Origin: Rozella allomycis CSF55
Taxonomy: Eukaryota; Rozellomycota
Length of the DNA stretch: 64,000 nucleotides
Reading direction: 5' to 3'
Assembly (NCBI GenBank): GCA_000442015.1
Contig: KE560903.1
Span: 1-64,000 of the forward strand
The notes beneath the pieces were generated by a model, which was not told the DNA's origin, did no database searches, and worked only from the letters and a program-made list of their open reading frames with translations. The translations under genes and the position numbers were made by a program. Numbering within the stretch: position 1 is the first letter of the stretch; each line of letters starts with the position of its first letter. Of the stretch, positions 60,424 through 64,000 are shown piece by piece.

Positions 60424-61849
60424 TTTCAATAAATACAATAGACTGTTAGACATCCATATCAAATAAAATTTTATTATAGCTTAATGTCATCGTAATTTAA
60501 ATATTTAATGAAAATAGAATAGGCCGATTTTTCAACCTTTAGCCTAGAGAATGTGAATTCGTCGGGATAGACAGGATGATAGTAATGTGAATTAATTTTC
60601 TTAAAAAGATCAGTGAATAAAAAAAGTTTTTTTAAATATATCAAAATAATCAACTTTTTTATTGATTAATTAAATTCTCTGAGCGAATCAAGGCGATGAG
60701 CTGATTCTCTGCGACTTGCAGGAAATCAATTTTTGGGCGGGCTTGTTGAATCCTTAAAAATGAGTGTATCAATCTATGGGATTTTGAAATCAGAAGAATA
60801 TGAAGCCTATTTAGCAGAAAATCAATAAAATATAATACAAATTTCGTTTACAAAGTTTCATGAACTCTTCCGTGTCAAGAAGAAACAAGTAAAAAGCCTG
60901 TGGGGTATGAATTGCCGGGAAAATTTAAACCAAATTCTTTTTGAAAAAGATTCATTATCAAAAAATCTATGAAACACTTTTTCTTCATTGACATTTTGAA
61001 CACATTGCAGAAACATCACTAAACCTTGCAAATCTTTTATTAATCTGTAATACTAAAAGCGGAGTTGCCATGGTAATTGGCGACTGTCGAGAATAGAACT
61101 GATCATCTTCCATGATGCCGACTCATGAGTGGGAGGACATTGTTAATGACTTACTGCTTAACTTATAGTTGTTATTTGAGTCAAAACTACTCTTTAGAGG
61201 TTTCGGATTTGGGTAAAATGGAAGAAACAATATTTTCTTTGTCAGGCTCACCTTTGATTCAAGCAATTTTGCAATATGAATACGAGTGAAGCGAGTACAA
61301 ACCATAACTGTGGACAATGTCGTGGGAACCCGGGACCGTATGTGCTAACTAGCGCGCGAACCCGGAAATATGTAAATCTATTAATGTGAGCGAAGCGATG
61401 TCAACCGCTAGAAACAAAATGCTTTTCGTAAAGCACAAATATGGAGAAAGATGTCTATCAAATTGCAAAATGATACGATGCTTTGTGAAAAATCACGGAC
61501 ATATTTACACAAAATGCTTAATGCTTTTCGTAAAGCACAAATATGGAGTAAGATGCCTATCAAATTGCAAAATCATACGATTCTTTGTGAAAAATCACGA
61601 ACATATTTTCTATTTTGGAGTAGTTGGAGAGGCGCTGGACTTTTGAAGTCTTTGGACTTTGGCTTAATAATTAATGTATAATATTTATAATATAAAAAGA
61701 ATTATAACCACGCCCCTCGTCCACATCGAGAGAATACGGTATATTTGGAGATTTTGGAGACTCACTTAATGCTTATGAATTGATGAGTTGAAAAAGTTGA
61801 TGTCAGTGCATCTGATAAAGTCCATCTGTTGTCTCAGCCACCATATAAA
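60424..61849. other. Gene-poor region
   Basis: About 1.4 kb with no supported gene. It contains two similar short words around 61,286-61,306 and 61,385-61,410 (GTGAAGCGAGTACAAACC-like and GTGAGCGAAGCGATGTCAACC) and a tandem 102-bp duplication. Short frames do not show family motifs. Confidence 0.5.
61419..61622 (+). repeat. Two tandem copies of a 102-bp unit
   Basis: The sequence starting ATGCTTTTCGTAAAGCACAA at 61,419 repeats from 61,521 with a few substitutions. Both copies end near CACATATTT. The unit reads through in two frames, but neither is recognisable. Confidence 0.8.
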
Positions 61850-63430
61850 ATGGATGTTCCCCACGAAATTTGGCTGGTTATTTTATCGCAGTTAGCCCTA
61901 AACGATGTGAAAGAAATGTCTAGAACATCAAGCTGGTTCCGTTCACTTTGTGTCGACGTAATTCTTCATCAAGCTCCTGAAAGAAGCCTTTCGTGGGATT
62001 GCCCATACCTAATTCAATTTCTGATTGCGACTGCTTGCGATAAATTGCTGAGCATAAATTTTTGTTTGGATATCCTCGAAAACAGAGATGACTGGGAAGA
62101 GTTCGCTTGCTTTCTGAATTTCACAAATCAAAAAGACACTTCTCAAAAATGTGTTAACTATGCATTCCAGTTTGTATGCCGCTATAATCTTATGCATGTA
62201 ATCCAGGATGGGGCAACGAGTGTCAGCAGTAACCGCAAGTTATTTGGTGTTGATGAAGGTTTTCAACCCGATCCGTCAGGAGACAAAACCTATGCAAATA
62301 AATTATCTGCCAGAAATATGAGAATTAGAAACCAGATACTTAACTATAGTTTGGCAAAATCAGTGATTGACAATAGTGGTGTTAATGCAGCCTTCTTTAT
62401 CGCTTGCGAAAATGGTCATATGGATATTGTCAAAATTTTACTTCAAGATTTTAGAGTTGATCCAAGTGCAAATAACAATTACGCTATTCGTCGCGCGTCC
62501 TATATAGGCCGTTCAGACGTTGTCAAACTTTTACTTCAAGATTTTAGAGTTGATCCAAGTGCAAATGACAATCATGCTATTCGTAACGCGTCCGTGAGAG
62601 GCTGTTCAGACGTTGTCAAACTTTTACTTCAAGATTTTAGAGTTGATCCAAGTGCGGATAACAATTACGCTATTCGTCGCGCGTCCGAGAGAGGTCATTC
62701 AGACGTTGTCAAACTTTTACTTCAAGATTTTAGAGTTGATCCAAGTGCGGATAACAATTACGCTATTCGTAGCGCGTCCGAGAGAGGTCATTCAGACGTT
62801 GTCAAACGTTTACTTCAAGATTTTAGAGTTGATCCAAGTGCGGATAACAATTACGCTATTCGTTGCGCGTCCGAGAGAGGCTATTCAGATGTTGTTCAAC
62901 TTTTACTTCAAGATTCTAGAGTTGATCCAAGTGCAGATAACAATTACGCTATCCGAAATTCTACCGCCAATGCCCAAGTAGAGGTCGTCAAAAATTTACT
63001 GGTAGATCCTAGAGTAGACCCAACTGTGAACAAAAATTATTGTATTCGAAAGGCTTCCGAAAGGGGTCATACAGAAGTTGTCGAACTTTTACTTCAAGAT
63101 CCTAGGGTAGACCCAACTGCGAAAAAAAATTATTGTATTCGAAAGGCTTCCACAAAAGCTCACACAGATGTCGTCAAAATTTTACTGACAGATCCTAGAG
63201 TTGATCCAAGTGCAGATAACAATTACGCTATTCGTTGGGCTTCCAAACAAGGACATGCGGATGTTGTCAAACTTTTACTTCAAGATTTTAGAGTTGATCC
63301 AAATGCACATGATAATTTCGCCATTCGCCGTGCTTCTGAAGAAGGCAATGCAGATGTTGTAAAACTTTTGCTTTCAGATCCCAGAGTAGATTCAAGCCTA
63401 GCGGATTCGCCGATTCATCTTTTTTGGTGA
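61850..63430 (+). CDS. F-box/ankyrin-repeat protein with near-identical 93-bp units
   Basis: Single-exon, 526 residues from the ATG at 61,850. The N terminus (DVPHEIWLVILSQLALNDVK) looks like an F-box, suggesting an SCF ubiquitin-ligase adaptor. From about residue 175 there are eleven ankyrin-like units. Ten of them are exactly 31 residues long, of the type DPSADNNYAIRRASERGHSD then VVKLLLQDFRV. Units 2-6 and 10 are nearly identical in DNA, which indicates recent expansion or gene conversion. Similar 31-residue repeats occur in giant viruses and many protists. Start is uncertain by a few codons. Confidence 0.8.
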   Translation: MDVPHEIWLVILSQLALNDVKEMSRTSSWFRSLCVDVILHQAPERSLSWDCPYLIQFLIATACDKLLSINFCLDILENRDDWEEFACFLNFTNQKDTSQKCVNYAFQFVCRYNLMHVIQDGATSVSSNRKLFGVDEGFQPDPSGDKTYANKLSARNMRIRNQILNYSLAKSVIDNSGVNAAFFIACENGHMDIVKILLQDFRVDPSANNNYAIRRASYIGRSDVVKLLLQDFRVDPSANDNHAIRNASVRGCSDVVKLLLQDFRVDPSADNNYAIRRASERGHSDVVKLLLQDFRVDPSADNNYAIRSASERGHSDVVKRLLQDFRVDPSADNNYAIRCASERGYSDVVQLLLQDSRVDPSADNNYAIRNSTANAQVEVVKNLLVDPRVDPTVNKNYCIRKASERGHTEVVELLLQDPRVDPTAKKNYCIRKASTKAHTDVVKILLTDPRVDPSADNNYAIRWASKQGHADVVKLLLQDFRVDPNAHDNFAIRRASEEGNADVVKLLLSDPRVDSSLADSPIHLFW

Positions 63431-64000
63431 AGGTAGTGTAGAATTGTGATAAAATAAATTACCAAAAATTAACATTAAACATAGCGATTTATTTCCTATG
63501 TAGTAAAATTTAAGCCAAAGGTTGATATTTTGGGCAACTATTTGTTTGTTTTGTGTTCTATGTTTGATAGAACAAAACACAAATAGTTTTTTAATGTGCG
63601 GAGCCCTTTGTAATGCATATTTAAAGTATAAAAATCAAAACTTTGGTCTTATTCTATTTTTAAATTGAGTTTTTGCACTTGGTATTTCTGAATACATGAA
63701 TTATTCTTGAAGTTAGTCAGCCTTGCCTGTATGCCAATGTTTTTGTTCTCTTCGCCAAAATAACTGGCGAAACCCGAGATGAACTATCGAAGCTTCGACG
63801 CTGACCAGAAGTCCAGAATATGTTTCGAGTCAGCGTCGAAACCGCATAGTCATAATAATTCATTTTGTTACAGATCTTAATTCTTGTAACACATTGATGA
63901 GATTATCTTCAAGCTGGTTCAAGCAAAACAACTTCTGACTAGCTTCGAAGCGTCCATCGTTCATAGCCCGTAAAGCCATAGAGATTCTGTTATGTTTAAT
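63431..64000. other. Gene-poor right end with several hairpins
   Basis: No gene recognised. Three inverted repeats are visible: an imperfect one at 63,538-63,586, a 7-bp stem (TTCGCCA/TGGCGAA) near 63,755, and a perfect 12-bp stem TTCGACGCTGAC/GTCAGCGTCGAA at 63,794-63,840 with a 23-nt loop. They may belong to a MITE-like element or to a downstream gene's untranslated region. Confidence 0.5.

Noticed and set aside
61100..61320. Minus-strand 64-codon frame
   Set aside because: No motif, low complexity, and it lies in a repeat-bearing gene-poor region.
62400..63430. Regular repeats considered as a CRISPR-like array
   Set aside because: The period is 93 bp without spacers, it stays in frame over eleven units and encodes ankyrin-like repeats in a eukaryotic gene.

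Overview
This is an AT-rich, very gene-dense eukaryotic window (about 33 recognisable protein genes plus two tRNA genes in 64 kb). Nearly every multi-exon gene is interrupted by extremely short introns, mostly 26-30 nt with GT...AG ends, and many neighbours are separated by less than 100 bp. The gene set points to a flagellated, chitin-handling opisthokont of the zoosporic/early-diverging fungal grade: a CatSper-type sperm/zoospore cation channel, a HEATR4-like protein, a GPI-type chitin deacetylase, an ADAM metalloprotease and an SSK2/MEKK4-type MAPKKK. A Rozella-like (Cryptomycota) or related parasite is my best guess from gene content and compactness; this is inference, no search was run.

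Layout. 1-5,100: a decayed accessory region of mutually duplicated coiled-coil and P-loop NTPase (Crinkler-like) fragments, a candidate LINE tail and a stray copy of the CatSper first exon. 5,106-11,457: CatSper channel, TDG-type DNA glycosylase, nucleoside transporter, WrbA-like flavoprotein, and an Uma2-type nuclease domain joined to a C2H2 zinc finger. 11,571-16,321: ADAM protease and an Artemis/SNM1-like nuclease gene broken by CGATA-rich inverted repeats and assembly joints. 16,436-24,884: RalGAP beta, an unrecognised 512-aa protein and lysyl-tRNA synthetase, with two near-identical tRNA-Asp genes in opposite orientation flanking the latter two. 25,015-34,173 (all minus): a short XRN-type exonuclease, SSK2/MEKK4 kinase, a mucin-like surface protein and an RCC1-repeat protein.

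34,255-46,297: HEAT-repeat protein, PX-AGC (SGK3-like) kinase, a two-TM membrane protein, POP5/RPP14-like RNase P subunit, a histone H3 variant, TRM6, MARK/PAR-1 kinase and a Kv-type K+ channel. 46,483-50,510: two Aurora kinases on the plus strand with a chitin deacetylase between them on the minus strand. 50,540-60,423: cationic amino-acid permease, PIG-B, a small secreted protein, NECAP, SBDS, eS19, a GT92-like protein, TCF25/RQC1 and FAM72. 60,424-64,000: a gene-poor end with repeats and an F-box/ankyrin protein made of near-identical 93-bp units.

Functional threads: ribosome and translation upkeep (SBDS, eS19, TCF25, TRM6, RNase P subunit, KARS, tRNA-Asp), mitosis and polarity kinases (two Auroras, MARK), stress and membrane signalling (SSK2-like, SGK3-like, RalGAP beta), ion channels (CatSper, Kv), and surface/cell-wall functions (ADAM, mucin-like protein, chitin deacetylase, PIG-B for GPI anchors). 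Exon joins were made by hand by frame continuity; for most genes the summed intron lengths leave an exact multiple of three. Six single n characters mark contig joins and explain several apparent duplications.
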